From: Sergeia podlipaevii
Lineage: Eukaryota; Euglenozoa; Kinetoplastea; Trypanosomatida; Trypanosomatidae
Direction of reading: 5' to 3'
Length of the DNA stretch: 64,000 nucleotides
Assembly: GCA_030849805.1 (NCBI GenBank)
Contig: JASANZ010002259.1
Location: forward strand, 59,269-123,268
Position numbers and translations under genes: made by a program. Below are positions 1-10,086 of the stretch, piece after piece (positions within the stretch are counted from its first letter, which is position 1; the number at the start of each line of letters is the position of its first letter). The notes below the pieces were generated by a model. The model did no database searches. It was given only the letters and a program-made list of their open reading frames with translations, and was not told where the DNA came from.

Positions 1-1
1 G

Positions 2-169
2 CACTGCCTAGGATTGCAGAAGCTACTATCCTCCATGTACGGCCCATACTCAGCGAGAGAGTGTACGTGCGATGCAGAAACCCGGATGTGGTGCGGCAGT
101 CCGCACTTGATGAACATGTCCATGTCATTATCCGATGAGAAAGAGATATTGGCACTTCTTGCTAGCTAG
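2..169 (+). CDS. Possible C-terminal tail of a gene truncated by the window edge
   Basis: Frame 2 is open from the first bases to a TAG at 167-169 and gives about 55 residues rich in Met, Cys and Ser, ending LSDEKEILALLAS. Its third codon positions are more GC-rich than those of frame 1, which is also open but stops at 136-138. That bias is typical of the real genes in this window. The segment is followed by AT-rich spacer, as expected for a stop codon plus 3' UTR. No family is recognisable from so short a piece, and it could be non-coding. Confidence 0.35.
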   Translation, partial: HCLGLQKLLSSMYGPYSARECTCDAETRMWCGSPHLMNMSMSLSDEKEILALLAS

Positions 170-761
170 CTATACCTTTAATCGTGAAAGTACGTCTTTA
201 CTGCTTTTTTTTTTCTTTTTCTTTTCTTTATCACATACCTGCTTCCTGTTACTGTATAACGTGGGTGACCTGGAAGACGAAAAAAAGACACTCTTATTTT
301 AATGGTCTTTATTGCCCATTTTGGTAATTATTACTATAATTTTTATTATCTTTCTGCGCATCTGGAGAGGCTCTCTACGCCCTTTTTCTTTTAGATGGTA
401 ACTCACAAGCAAACTGTGTTATGACGCACACACTCACTCGCTCGCTCAGCAATGAAGAAAAGAATCAAAACAAAAGTCGTCTCCTGTCCATTATCATCTG
501 CTATTTTTTTTTTGACTTACTATTATTATTATCATTATTATCATCTTTATGCAATTATAAGGGCTCACATTCATTTTTTCCTAGCTCTGAGTGTGTGCGC
601 CAAGTGCTCCACGGAGAGAGTGAGATTGTGTAAGAAGTGAAAGCAGGGAGAAGAACGTGGCTAGAGGCTCCTGTCCCTTTTCTTGCTTTCATCTCCTTCC
701 TATCAGGCACATACACGCATAGTATATATCTATTTAATCTAGCAAAAAGAGAGGGGAAGCC
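170..761. other. Intergenic spacer with trans-splice signal
   Basis: AT-rich spacer containing T-runs and TTA repeats. The open frames at 421-640 are short, low-complexity and overlap one another, so I do not call them genes. A pyrimidine-rich stretch at about 671-700 ends in AG at 705-706, with another AG at 741-742. Either would serve as a spliced-leader acceptor for the gene starting at 762. Confidence 0.6.
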
Positions 762-1091
762 ATGGCCATAAAGATCCCATGGATGCTGGTGTGCGCATGT
801 GGTGTGCCGCTCTTCATGATATGGACCAAGGCGAAGCGCATGGATGCGCGTGAAATCCATGAGATCCAGATGCGAGTCAAGTATCACTCAGAGTACTGGC
901 AGCGAGGTAATGCTTTTGCAGCTAAACTGCAGACTCAGGTAGCAGCCCAGCTAGCCGCGACAGCAGACCCACTCGTAGGCCGTGATGTGAGCGGTATCAC
1001 GGATAAGGAGTGGGCTGTGGCGATGAAGGACGGTGGTCAGCAGCAGCGGCAACAGGGTGAGAAAAGGCACAGGAAGTGGTTGTTGTTTTGA
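762..1091 (+). CDS. Small single-pass membrane protein, unrecognised
   Basis: A 109-residue protein. A hydrophobic segment at about residues 5-22 (IPWMLVCACGVPLFMIW) follows a very short N-terminus, and the rest is hydrophilic, with a basic and Gln-rich stretch near residues 90-105. This is the layout of a one-helix membrane protein with a soluble C-terminal domain, common among small organellar subunits, but I see no family signature. The start is the first ATG after a polypyrimidine tract and AG at 705-706, giving a 5' UTR of about 56 nt. The reading frame is less repetitive and more GC-rich than the flanking spacer, which argues that the gene is real. Confidence 0.65.
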   Translation: MAIKIPWMLVCACGVPLFMIWTKAKRMDAREIHEIQMRVKYHSEYWQRGNAFAAKLQTQVAAQLAATADPLVGRDVSGITDKEWAVAMKDGGQQQRQQGEKRHRKWLLF

Positions 1092-1567
1092 TAACTGACG
1101 CTACACACCCGTGCGTGTGTAGGCATTTGCGGGAGGCATTTCGCCGCTCTTTTTCTTTCTTTTTTTCTTTTTCTTTGCTAATTGCGCTTTGATGAAACGT
1201 CTACAAACATACGTAAAACATTAAATCATTTTGCGTTATATATATGTGCATTTGCCTTTGTGAATCACTTATTTTGTCTTCAACGAAATAGTTCTGAGAA
1301 AGAGATGTTGCATTAACTGTTTCTTTTTTAAAATTAAGAATAACCTAATCTGATGCTTTACTTTTGTCTCCCTCGTTGTTGTTGTTATTGTTTTTTGCTC
1401 ATATATATATCTAACTAGCGCACTAGCTATCAACATAAAAGGTGATAGCGCTTTAGAGAGAAGGGAAAACTCTCTCTCTCCCTCTCACATCTTGTGCGTG
1501 TCTTCCCTATTTTTTATCCTTTTTTTTCAGACACACATACGTCCTTTTATATATACATTATCATTAC

Positions 1568-1599
<32 letters not shown>
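1568..1599. repeat. TTA/TAT trinucleotide microsatellite
   Basis: Uninterrupted TAT-type trinucleotide run in the spacer between the first small gene and the 2058-residue gene. Confidence 0.85.
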
Positions 1600-1601
<2 letters not shown>

Positions 1602-1905
1602 TCTGCTAATATTGTGATACTAAATCTAGTCAGCGAGCACTTTCTCCCTTTCCTTCTCTTTTAGGCGCGACATTACATTGGGGAGAGTTAAGGAACTAGC
1701 AAAAGAAATACATACTATATATTCCTAGAGAAAGGCACTTGCAAAGAGATTCTACACACAAAATATATATATATATATATAGAGAGAGAACAAGGACGCA
1801 TCGTTTACCTTCTTTTCTTTTGTTTTCCTTATCTTATTGCTACTACTACTACAACTGCTCTTATTACACTCTTCTAATTCATATATATATATAATTATTA
1901 GTGTG

Positions 1906-1906
<1 letters not shown>

Positions 1907-1936
<30 letters not shown>
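1907..1936. repeat. TG dinucleotide microsatellite
   Basis: Fifteen consecutive TG units, just upstream of the duplicated block. Confidence 0.9.
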
Positions 1937-1937
<1 letters not shown>

Positions 1938-1996
1938 CTTTTAAGAATACAGGCCACTTGACTGACTTTTTGGTGCCTTATTCGTTGTTACGATTG

Positions 1997-2330
1997 TTCT
2001 GGGCACATTCCTTTCTTTTTTTTCCGTTTGGACTCCTTCACTCTTGTTGCTTAGTTGTTGTGCGTCCCCTTTTTATTTTTATTATTATTAGCAGAAAGAC
2101 CACAACGCTTCACTACATTTTTAGCTGGTGTTTCGTTGCTGTTGTTGTTGTTGTTGTTGTGACTATTTATATTATTTTGTCTTACTTTTGCCGCTGTTGT
2201 GCGAGAAATAGTGTTGATTGTTCACATATCATTGCTAGTACTGCTCTTTTCTTTTTCCCCTTGCTTTTGCTTTTGCTTACTCATTTTGTTGTTGTTACTG
2301 TTTGCCCCCTCTCTCACCCTCCTATACACA
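1997..2330. repeat. Direct duplication, copy 1
   Basis: A 334-nt block running from TTCTGGGCACATTCC to CCTATACACA. The same block recurs immediately after the N at 2331. The copies differ by one extra T in a T-run, two extra TTG units and one T-to-A change in an AT repeat. The differences I saw therefore lie at microsatellites or homopolymers. Confidence 0.9.
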
Positions 2331-2331
2331 N
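2331..2331. other. Single undetermined base at the junction of the duplication
   Basis: One N separates the two copies exactly. It marks an assembly join rather than a biological junction that can be read from this sequence. Confidence 0.95.
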
Positions 2332-2672
2332 TTCTGGGCACATTCCTTTCTTTTTTTTTCCGTTTGGACTCCTTCACTCTTGTTGCTTAGTTGTTGTGCG
2401 TCCCCTTTTTATTATTATTATTATTAGCAGAAAGACCACAACGCTTCACTACATTTTTAGCTGGTGTTTCGTTGCTGTTGTTGTTGTTGTTGTTGTTGTT
2501 GTGACTATTTATATTATTTTGTCTTACTTTTGCCGCTGTTGTGCGAGAAATAGTGTTGATTGTTCACATATCATTGCTAGTACTGCTCTTTTCTTTTTCC
2601 CCTTGCTTTTGCTTTTGCTTACTCATTTTGTTGTTGTTACTGTTTGCCCCCTCTCTCACCCTCCTATACACA
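2332..2672. repeat. Direct duplication, copy 2
   Basis: A 341-nt copy of 1997-2330. Unique sequence resumes with TCAAACACAAGC at 2673. Confidence 0.9.
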
Positions 2673-3436
2673 TCAAACACAAGCTTGGCACTCACGCAGA
2701 TATTCAATATCCGTGCTTAGGGTTTTTTGTATTTGTTTCCTCCACCTCTCTCTCTCTCTCTTTCCACGCTCCCGTTTTATATCTTTTATTGATTTGCCTT
2801 TTCCGTTTGGTTGCTAAGTAATTGCTTTTTTTTTTTTTTTGAATACGTATATACTGACATCTACACGGAACGCGAAGAAAAGAAGAGGGTCTAAGAGGTG
2901 AAAGGAAGAAAGAAATTCTTTTTTTGTTTGCAGATTGCAACAGGGAAGGAGAGATCTCTTTTTATCTTTGTGAGGGGAAAGAAAAGGGAGTTAGAACTAC
3001 GGGAAGAGGGGGGTCACTACTACAGTGAAGAATCTTCTTGATAGCAGGCAAACTGCTGTGAACGAGAGTGCATACATACAAGGGGGAAGGCACAGTTTGC
3101 GAAGAAGGGAATACGTATATATATATTCCGTGGGTTCTTTTTTTTTTTATCTTTCTCTTTGCACGACTCTCTCTTTCCAGCTACTTTCATATAAACAATA
3201 ATTGTTTGCAGCTGCTTGTGCTTATACAGGATTTGTGTTCCTGTCAGTACCGCCAGTAGATCCCTTCTCTTTTTACAAAGCGGGTTTACTGTTTGTTTTG
3301 CTGGCGTGAAATTGGTAAGTGAACGTCTCTCCCCTCACCACCACCACCTCTCTTTTCTCGTTCTTTATTTGTCCTCTGGTAGAAAAACGGTGGATTGATA
3401 AAGAGGGAATAAGAAAGAGGCGAGGAAACAATACTC

Positions 3437-6400
3437 ATGGGCTGCAAGCAGACGAAGGAGCGCTTGCGCTCAGATAGTGAGCAGGGCCTCTTGAGCCCGA
3501 ACAGCTGCACAGCACAACGGGGCAGAGGAGACTGCACTGAAGGATTAGGCAGCAATCACAACAGCGCAGGCGATCATCATCGCAGTAACAATATTAGCAG
3601 CGGTATCAGCTCTAGTGTTGGATCTGGTACCACAGAACCATTTGACTCCTTGGGTAGCGCCACATCAGGTAACTGTAAGGGGGAGAGATCTATTTTGGCT
3701 GCTGATGCTGGGCGGCATGAGCCCGCTAATCAATTTGACCCTGTGCCACAGCGTCACCACCCCAGCTCAAGTGCAGAAGAAGAAGAAGACGGGAACGATA
3801 GCGACGGAGATAGCAAAAATAACTTCCTTAGTGGTGGTGCACATGCAATGGCAAGTAGCTGCTCTGGGCTTCACGAGCAGATAGAGGAGAATCAGAGAAC
3901 CGATGCGGCTCAAGCAGCAGCACAGTATCAGGAGCGGGTGCAAGCCAAGCAAGCGGCTCAAGTGGAGCATCAGAAGCGATTAAATGTCGAGGAGTTCGAC
4001 CCTGTAAGACCGCTGGACAGCTTTAATGTCACTCATAGAGGACTTTTGGGCCGCTGCTGTGACCGGCGCATGCCGGAGCTACTGCCCATTTCCTTTGTTC
4101 ACTACGTCGCATCGATTGTCGTGAACGGTGGTGCTGGTAGTGGCGGTACCAACGCGGGGAGTGCTAGAGCTGGTGCTACTGCAAGTCAGCAGAACAGCAA
4201 AAATGCAGGGAAGAGCAACCTGAATGGCACTGTCACGCCCACGGACTCCCCCGATGCCATTCTCCCGCCCACTCGAGCAACGTCTACGAGCGGTACCGTA
4301 GATGATGGGGGGCATTCTCCGATACTAGCAAGTCGTCACGCCTCGCAGCTTCTGGCGGCCACCGCGGGGGGCAGCAGCAGCCCAAATGGTGTCAGCATCA
4401 ACGGCCCTCAAGGCACTGCTGCCGCGTGGGGTGGTGGCGTTATGACTGGCGTGCCACGTCGCTCGCATTGGTTCAGCGTGTGCGGCGCAAGCCACGACTT
4501 TATGCCAAGCTGCCTGCGGGAATTGGGATTTGTCAATGGCTCCCTCGCCGCCAGCCCTACTGGGCCGAGGTCGACGAGCCGTGGCTTCCCCACAAGCGGA
4601 TCGACGCCTCTGCTACCCGCGACTGGTGTGCGGCCCGCAAACTTTAACTCCTCACTGAGAGGTGGCGCGTACAACAGCAGCAGCACAGATCCAGCCTCAC
4701 TAGGCACCGGGCGATCCCCCAACACACCTCAGGCGCCAGCGCAGCCGCCGGGGCCACAGCTGCTCTTCCCAACACCGGAGGAAATCGCCAAGATGTCCCC
4801 AGAGGAGCGCCAGGAGAAGTATAACTACATCGTCGCGCGCAACCCGCGTTATGTGGGTCTGAAGGATGCCTTTGCCTTTGCACTCAGCGAGAAGGTAAGC
4901 GCCAGCCCAGACTCCCGCTTCTTGCGCAAGCGGAACCTGAAGCCAGCAGAAGGAGTCACCTTTGTGCGCTGGAACCGGGTGGAATTCTTTAATCCGAATA
5001 TATTTACTCTGGTGAGGGCAGTAGCCGCAACACAGGGCACCACGGATATCGTGCCTTTAGCGTACGGTGACGGCGTTGTGGCCAACGGAGGAAGCAACAG
5101 CGGCAGCGACGGCTCACCAACGAACCACACCGGCGGCAGCGGCACCTATCACCGTAGCCACTCCTCGGTCTTTGGTCGACGTCAGGCATCGTCCTCGGTG
5201 TTGCATGGGGGAGAGAATGCGCACCTGCACAACCTCGAAAGTCTTGTCAACAACTATTCCTTTGGCCAGCACATTATTGCTGAGGGCGAGAACCAAAGCT
5301 TTTCAGCCACCAGCGTTGGCGGCTCTGCCGCAGGAGGTGGAGGGCTGCTTCAGCAGCTCTCACGTGGTGGTTTGATGTCTACGAAAAAGAAATCTAAAAG
5401 AGGCAAATCGGGCAGTGTGAGTGACATGGCGGCGCTATCACGCGGCAGGCACCACATTGGGACGGAGTTTCCTGATGACAGCGTGCTTTGCCTTGCCATG
5501 GCGCTCCCTGCGTCTCGCTTCCCAACTCTCCGTGGCGTGCCGCAGCTGCCGCACCAGAACCTGTACAATCGCACATTTTGCGTGGATGGCTCCTCACGCG
5601 TCATGTCCTCCATGTCTGGCGGGGCCGTGGCGGCGGAAGAAGCAACACGGCGCAACGCCAAGGGTGGTCTATCCGCCAATCAAAAGTGGAACGTCATCCC
5701 CACTCAAACCCACCTCATCGCCTTCAGTGTTAGCAGCTTCTCCGCGTCCATTGATCCAATGCGCGACGAGTCCGCCTTCACGAAGCTTCCCGTGGATGTG
5801 GATGTTACCAAGGGATCAGTGCGAAAGACATACGGTGAGGGTGTACTTACGGACGTCATGTATGGCGGCACCCTCGTCATCGAATGCAGTTCTCTCGCCG
5901 CGGCGCAGGAGTTGGAGAAAATTTTGACTGAAATGTCCTGGGAGGAGACGAAAGCGGTGGGGAACATTCTCAGCGATGTGCAGAAGCGCTTCAAGGCACG
6001 TAGGCAGGAGCTAGGCAAGGGTAAAAAGACGTTGTCTGCGGCCTCTTCCCAGTCAAAGCACGACAACAATTCTACCACCGCCCCCACCACCACGATGAGT
6101 AGCAGCGACGGGACTGCAAGTGATGCGGCCCAGATAAAAACTAAAACAGCAACCACCTCGCCAGCAACAGCGGAACAAAGTGATTCTCTTGACACCTTCC
6201 AGTTCCGTATCTTGCGTCGCGTCGGGGGTCGCCCCATGCGTGATGCAGTGGAGTTTAGTCAGATCTCCTTCTTCTTTGGAGACATGGGAGCCCTGGCGTC
6301 CTACCACGGCACTCCTAACTCTATGAACCCGCCCGTCGGTAGCACGACGGATGCCTTTGGCGACCCTGACACATCTGCGACGTTCTCGAGGATGGCTTCG

Positions 6401-9400
6401 GTCTGGGTGGGCCTGCAGAGCATTGCTGCGGTGATACGCACCTGGGGCCTACACCTGCTGGCGAACCCTGAGTACGCCCAGCCGACCGCATTATATATCC
6501 AGAAGTTCTCTGGTATTGCTCCCGCGCTGCAGTGTACCGCGTTGGGCAACCTAGGTCATGCAGACGCCAGGGATGCAAGTGACACGGAGTCTGCGCTGGA
6601 TGCAGATCTGCGTTTCTTCGCCCCAGAACTTGGCTACGCCCTCCAGAACTCTGCTGCTGCTGCTGCTGCTGCCGGTGGTGGTGGTGGTGGCGGCGAGAGT
6701 GGGATACTTGGGGACGTCTTCGAGGTCAATAATGGGGGCCCCAAAGGCAGCGGCATAGAAAAGAGCGGAGGTGGCGGTGTAGGTGGTCCCAGCAGCGGTA
6801 TGGGCGGTACAGAGGACAGCTCACCCCTTCATTACCCAGAGAAGCGCATTCCAAAATATAACCGGTTTTACTCATCGCAGCCCAATTCCGTGGCTTCCAC
6901 GCCCCGCAGCGCTGCTGCCTTTGCGCAAGGCAGCGGGGGCAGCGATGGGTGGCGCAAGTCGTCTATCTCGCAAGAGCTCTCACACGGCGGTGGCAGCGGC
7001 ATCGGCGGTGGTGGGCAGGGCATGGGGCCGAAGTGCTTCAGCTTAGAGACCCTACCTGGCGCTCCACACACCTCGCTGGATCCCTCTGGGAGCTCAGACA
7101 GTGATACGTTTATGGACAGCGGTGCCGCCCATCCTCCACATAGCAAGGCAGCGGGTGCAAGGCAGGAAAGTGGCCACGAGAGCGACTATTCGCTACCGCC
7201 ATACCCCCGATCCCCGCAGCAGGCGACAGTAGGGTACGTTGATGGTGATGTTACGCTCGCAGCTCGCAGTAGGCATGATCTTCCACGGCTTCTTACAAGG
7301 ACAGCATCAACACCATCCGCTGCCGCCGCCGCAGCAGCAGCAGCAGCAACTCCAGCGCCGTCACACACCTGGAGCAACCACACCGAGGGAAGCCCTCCTC
7401 ATCGTCTGCGCACTAACTCGACGGACTTCGAAGACAACGTGTCGGACTCCTTTCTGTGCAGTCGCAGCAGACAGGACACCTTTGTATACCCTAGCCGCAT
7501 GGTATCAGAGTGTGGTATCGGCATGCTGGAAGGTAACCAGGTAAAGAAGCAGCAGCAAAAGCAAAAGAAAAATGGCTGCCCGACTCTTCACGGTAGTGTG
7601 CCACCTGCTCGTGTGAACACAGCGCGTCCTCCCTCAGTGTCAGTAGCGGGAACGACGAAACCGCCAAAACCGAACGCCAAAGACACCCCAACCAATGGGC
7701 CTTCCATAGGTGCAGGTGGTGGTGTTGTTACCTTACTCACGACTTCCAGTCTCTTGTCGTCAAAGAAGGTAGTGCAGAAGCGGGGGGGCACTACGGTGAC
7801 GCGTAAGCTTCGACAGTCACGCAATGGTAAGGCGAGGACGGTGGCAGCAGCAGCAGCGGCGGTTGCTTCTACGCCGTCATCGCCACCGGTTGCTGCTGTC
7901 TCTGCTCCCCATACCCGAGACGACTCCCCGGGTGGGTCTCTGCATACGCTCCCCCAGTCCAGCACCATGACTCTCGCTGAAGCACAAGAAGTCAATGAGG
8001 AAATGTGGAATATGGCAGTGCTAGAGGTCAAGGCTCTGCAGCAGGAGCTGAGCGAGATGCAAGAAGCCAGCGCTGCAGCTGAAGACCGTCACACACAGCT
8101 GTGCGAAGACTTCAGCACGCTGCAGAAGGCGTTCCTGCCACACACCAGCACACGTGATTTTGACCTTGTCTCTCTCTACCTCAAGACCGCCATATTTGAA
8201 CCCGCAGATCTCGCGAAAGGCTGCTACTATCTGCACAGTCAGGACTGGCTGGCCTTCCTCATGGCGGTGTGGACGTCTCCCACCAACGCGATCAAATCGG
8301 TGAACATTGCGGTCGATCTTCAGTGGAAAGATCTACCAAAGCTTGGCATGGTGGCAGGGCTTGTGCACCACCACTTCGCCGGTGCCAGTCTGGAAAAACT
8401 AGAGATCAACGCCACGAAGCTACTTGGCATCCTGCCACCATCGTCTTCCGCAGATGGGGGCTCAGACGGCATGATGGGATACCCCTTGCAGTGGGGCATG
8501 CCGGGTGGGTGTGACCTTGGTCCAAACTGCCCGCCCTTCTATATCTCCCCCGAACAAGCCCGCGATACGCTGTGGTTACTGCTGAGTGCCATGGCTACCT
8601 CTGCCAGTGTCGGTTCTGTGCGCGTGATACTAAATGGTTATCCTTACGGTACGGAAAGTGGTGGTGGTGGTTGTGGTGCTGACCTCGCACCCGGGGGAGG
8701 AGGAGGAGGGTTGTCTGGAGAGGCAGAGCGCAAGCGCCGCCCCTTTCCTCTTCTCTTTCCAAAAAAGAAGAATAGTTACCGCCTCGCCCTCAAAGAGTTT
8801 CAGCTAAGACTCGACCCATTTATTGTGTCTTCCAGCAGCATTCAATTTTCTCCGTCCAAGAACGACCCATCTACAGCTCAGAGCACTCCAACCATCACTC
8901 CGTCTCTATCGGCAACCTTCAGCCTCGCCGCCTCGGGCTCCGCCTCGTACCACTCGGCTATTGTCAGTAGCCACAACAACAAGAAAAAGGGCGTGTGGCG
9001 GCCTAAATTTATGAGCAAGATCACCAGCAGCGCGAGCATCAACGGTGCCATTAAGAGATCGCCGCAGGACGCAGAAAGCGAGGAGGTGATTGTGCATGAT
9101 CATCACTCACAGCAGCGCGACTGGATGCACGAGGAAGCCGACGTTGAATTGCGGCCCTTCTGCAACGTACTGTGCCATTTCTGTTCCTCCATGCCGACCT
9201 CACCCATCGACCTATACGACAGTCCTGTTCCAGACGACACCCCGATGCACTACCACAATGAATACAACAACAACCAGAACCACAAGCACTACTACATCCC
9301 CATTGCGCAGCGCTGGAGACTGATGGAGGCCGTGGAGGCAGAAGCACAAGCAGCGCGAATGCGGAGGGGAGTCAGTAACGCTGATGAAACGCAGTGGAAA

Positions 9401-9613
9401 CTCCCAAAGGTGATGATCACCACCAATCGTGTGTTTGGGCTCAAGTCTCGCGAGGAGGAGCGCGCTGTGATGCATGATGAGGAAATACGACTGCGCCGTC
9501 ACTCAGATGAAATCTGGGACATACTGCAGACGGCGGTGAAGCACTACAACAAGGGCCTCAGTGGCGCCGCCAACGGCGAGGGTGATAAGGCGTTTATATC
9601 TTTGGAGAGGTAA
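3437..9613 (+). CDS. Giant MGC-start (probably dually acylated) protein, paralog of the 18270 gene
   Basis: 2058 residues. It begins MGCKQTK: Gly2 and Cys3 fit N-myristoylation plus palmitoylation, which suggests a membrane-anchored cytoplasmic or flagellar protein (inference). Long Ser/Gly/Ala/Thr-rich linkers separate conserved blocks: a block near residues 190-225; one near 340-370; one near 460-510; a strand-like block around Y809 (YGGTLVIEC); LYIQKFSGIA at 1019-1028; a predicted coiled coil near 1525-1565; and FLPHT at 1566-1570, followed by a helical and possibly leucine-rich domain to about 1800. The YGG, GIA and FLPHT blocks recur in the same order in the protein encoded at 18270-24407, so the two are divergent paralogs. 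The GG-rich stretch at 1105-1170 and the poly-Ala runs are low complexity. No established family is certain. The middle domain weakly recalls the MACPF/CDC fold (see findings). The start is the first ATG of the frame and is supported by the MGC match to the paralog. Confidence 0.9.
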   Translation: MGCKQTKERLRSDSEQGLLSPNSCTAQRGRGDCTEGLGSNHNSAGDHHRSNNISSGISSSVGSGTTEPFDSLGSATSGNCKGERSILAADAGRHEPANQFDPVPQRHHPSSSAEEEEDGNDSDGDSKNNFLSGGAHAMASSCSGLHEQIEENQRTDAAQAAAQYQERVQAKQAAQVEHQKRLNVEEFDPVRPLDSFNVTHRGLLGRCCDRRMPELLPISFVHYVASIVVNGGAGSGGTNAGSARAGATASQQNSKNAGKSNLNGTVTPTDSPDAILPPTRATSTSGTVDDGGHSPILASRHASQLLAATAGGSSSPNGVSINGPQGTAAAWGGGVMTGVPRRSHWFSVCGASHDFMPSCLRELGFVNGSLAASPTGPRSTSRGFPTSGSTPLLPATGVRPANFNSSLRGGAYNSSSTDPASLGTGRSPNTPQAPAQPPGPQLLFPTPEEIAKMSPEERQEKYNYIVARNPRYVGLKDAFAFALSEKVSASPDSRFLRKRNLKPAEGVTFVRWNRVEFFNPNIFTLVRAVAATQGTTDIVPLAYGDGVVANGGSNSGSDGSPTNHTGGSGTYHRSHSSVFGRRQASSSVLHGGENAHLHNLESLVNNYSFGQHIIAEGENQSFSATSVGGSAAGGGGLLQQLSRGGLMSTKKKSKRGKSGSVSDMAALSRGRHHIGTEFPDDSVLCLAMALPASRFPTLRGVPQLPHQNLYNRTFCVDGSSRVMSSMSGGAVAAEEATRRNAKGGLSANQKWNVIPTQTHLIAFSVSSFSASIDPMRDESAFTKLPVDVDVTKGSVRKTYGEGVLTDVMYGGTLVIECSSLAAAQELEKILTEMSWEETKAVGNILSDVQKRFKARRQELGKGKKTLSAASSQSKHDNNSTTAPTTTMSSSDGTASDAAQIKTKTATTSPATAEQSDSLDTFQFRILRRVGGRPMRDAVEFSQISFFFGDMGALASYHGTPNSMNPPVGSTTDAFGDPDTSATFSRMASVWVGLQSIAAVIRTWGLHLLANPEYAQPTALYIQKFSGIAPALQCTALGNLGHADARDASDTESALDADLRFFAPELGYALQNSAAAAAAAGGGGGGGESGILGDVFEVNNGGPKGSGIEKSGGGGVGGPSSGMGGTEDSSPLHYPEKRIPKYNRFYSSQPNSVASTPRSAAAFAQGSGGSDGWRKSSISQELSHGGGSGIGGGGQGMGPKCFSLETLPGAPHTSLDPSGSSDSDTFMDSGAAHPPHSKAAGARQESGHESDYSLPPYPRSPQQATVGYVDGDVTLAARSRHDLPRLLTRTASTPSAAAAAAAAAATPAPSHTWSNHTEGSPPHRLRTNSTDFEDNVSDSFLCSRSRQDTFVYPSRMVSECGIGMLEGNQVKKQQQKQKKNGCPTLHGSVPPARVNTARPPSVSVAGTTKPPKPNAKDTPTNGPSIGAGGGVVTLLTTSSLLSSKKVVQKRGGTTVTRKLRQSRNGKARTVAAAAAAVASTPSSPPVAAVSAPHTRDDSPGGSLHTLPQSSTMTLAEAQEVNEEMWNMAVLEVKALQQELSEMQEASAAAEDRHTQLCEDFSTLQKAFLPHTSTRDFDLVSLYLKTAIFEPADLAKGCYYLHSQDWLAFLMAVWTSPTNAIKSVNIAVDLQWKDLPKLGMVAGLVHHHFAGASLEKLEINATKLLGILPPSSSADGGSDGMMGYPLQWGMPGGCDLGPNCPPFYISPEQARDTLWLLLSAMATSASVGSVRVILNGYPYGTESGGGGCGADLAPGGGGGGLSGEAERKRRPFPLLFPKKKNSYRLALKEFQLRLDPFIVSSSSIQFSPSKNDPSTAQSTPTITPSLSATFSLAASGSASYHSAIVSSHNNKKKGVWRPKFMSKITSSASINGAIKRSPQDAESEEVIVHDHHSQQRDWMHEEADVELRPFCNVLCHFCSSMPTSPIDLYDSPVPDDTPMHYHNEYNNNQNHKHYYIPIAQRWRLMEAVEAEAQAARMRRGVSNADETQWKLPKVMITTNRVFGLKSREEERAVMHDEEIRLRRHSDEIWDILQTAVKHYNKGLSGAANGEGDKAFISLER

Positions 9614-10086
9614 AGTGCAGATAGAGAGAAAAAGAGAAAGAGAGAAATAATACAAAAACATTGTGTGTTTGTGTGTGTGTTTTCCGTCCTTTTTTTTTGC
9701 ATGTATGTGCGTATGTGTGTGTGTGTATTAGTGTCTGATTATATGCTTTTCGTTTTTCTTTCTGCTCAGTTCACACCATACAGAAGAAAAAAAAAATGTA
9801 AGAGGCGATGAAGAGAAGAAAAATGGTGCAGTTGCGAAGAGACGACGTCGAACGCGTTTTCTCCCCTTCGTGGAATGCCCAACGTGCTTCCTCTCTCTCT
9901 CTCTCTCTTTATGATGTATTTATATTCTATCTCTGAGAGTCATATATTTTGATATATGTTACATGCAACCATCTCTTTACTTTCCTGCTCCGTTTTTTTC
10001 CTTCCCTTCTTTTTTTTTTTTCACTTCTCTTTTCTTTCTTTAGAAAAAAAATAAAATTTAGTTGTTTTTTTTGTTTTTTTGCGTTA
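9614..10086. other. Intergenic spacer
   Basis: Purine-rich 3' UTR start, TG-rich and CT-rich stretches (CT run near 9892-9909), then the long pyrimidine tract that serves the next gene. No gene is visible. Confidence 0.7.
9973..10043 (+). promoter_or_regulatory. Polypyrimidine tract and trans-splice acceptor that fixes the next start
   Basis: A T/C-dominated tract ends in TTTAG, with AG at 10042-10043 and a second AG at 10060-10061. Splicing here would remove the upstream ATG at 9949 and leave 10087 as the first start codon, with a 5' UTR of about 26-43 nt. Confidence 0.7.

Larger units (their letters stand above)
1092..3436. other. Long AT-rich intergenic region with microsatellites and a duplicated block
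   Basis: 2.3 kb without a credible gene. It contains a TTA/TAT repeat near 1568-1599, TA runs near 1762-1780 and 1882-1892, a TG run at 1907-1936, and a 0.34-kb direct duplication around a single N at 2331. The 306-residue open frame at 1901-2821 crosses the N and is made of translated TG, TTG and pyrimidine repeats. Pyrimidine-rich stretches near 3135-3160 and 3335-3375 could supply the splice acceptor for the gene at 3437. Confidence 0.7.

Noticed and set aside
1901..2821. 306-residue open frame with hydrophobic repeats
   Set aside because: It crosses the undetermined base and consists of translated TG, TTG and pyrimidine microsatellites from the duplicated spacer block.
9949..10086. 46-residue hydrophobic N-terminal extension resembling a signal peptide
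   Set aside because: It is the translated polypyrimidine tract. A splice acceptor at 10042-10043 lies downstream of ATG 9949.
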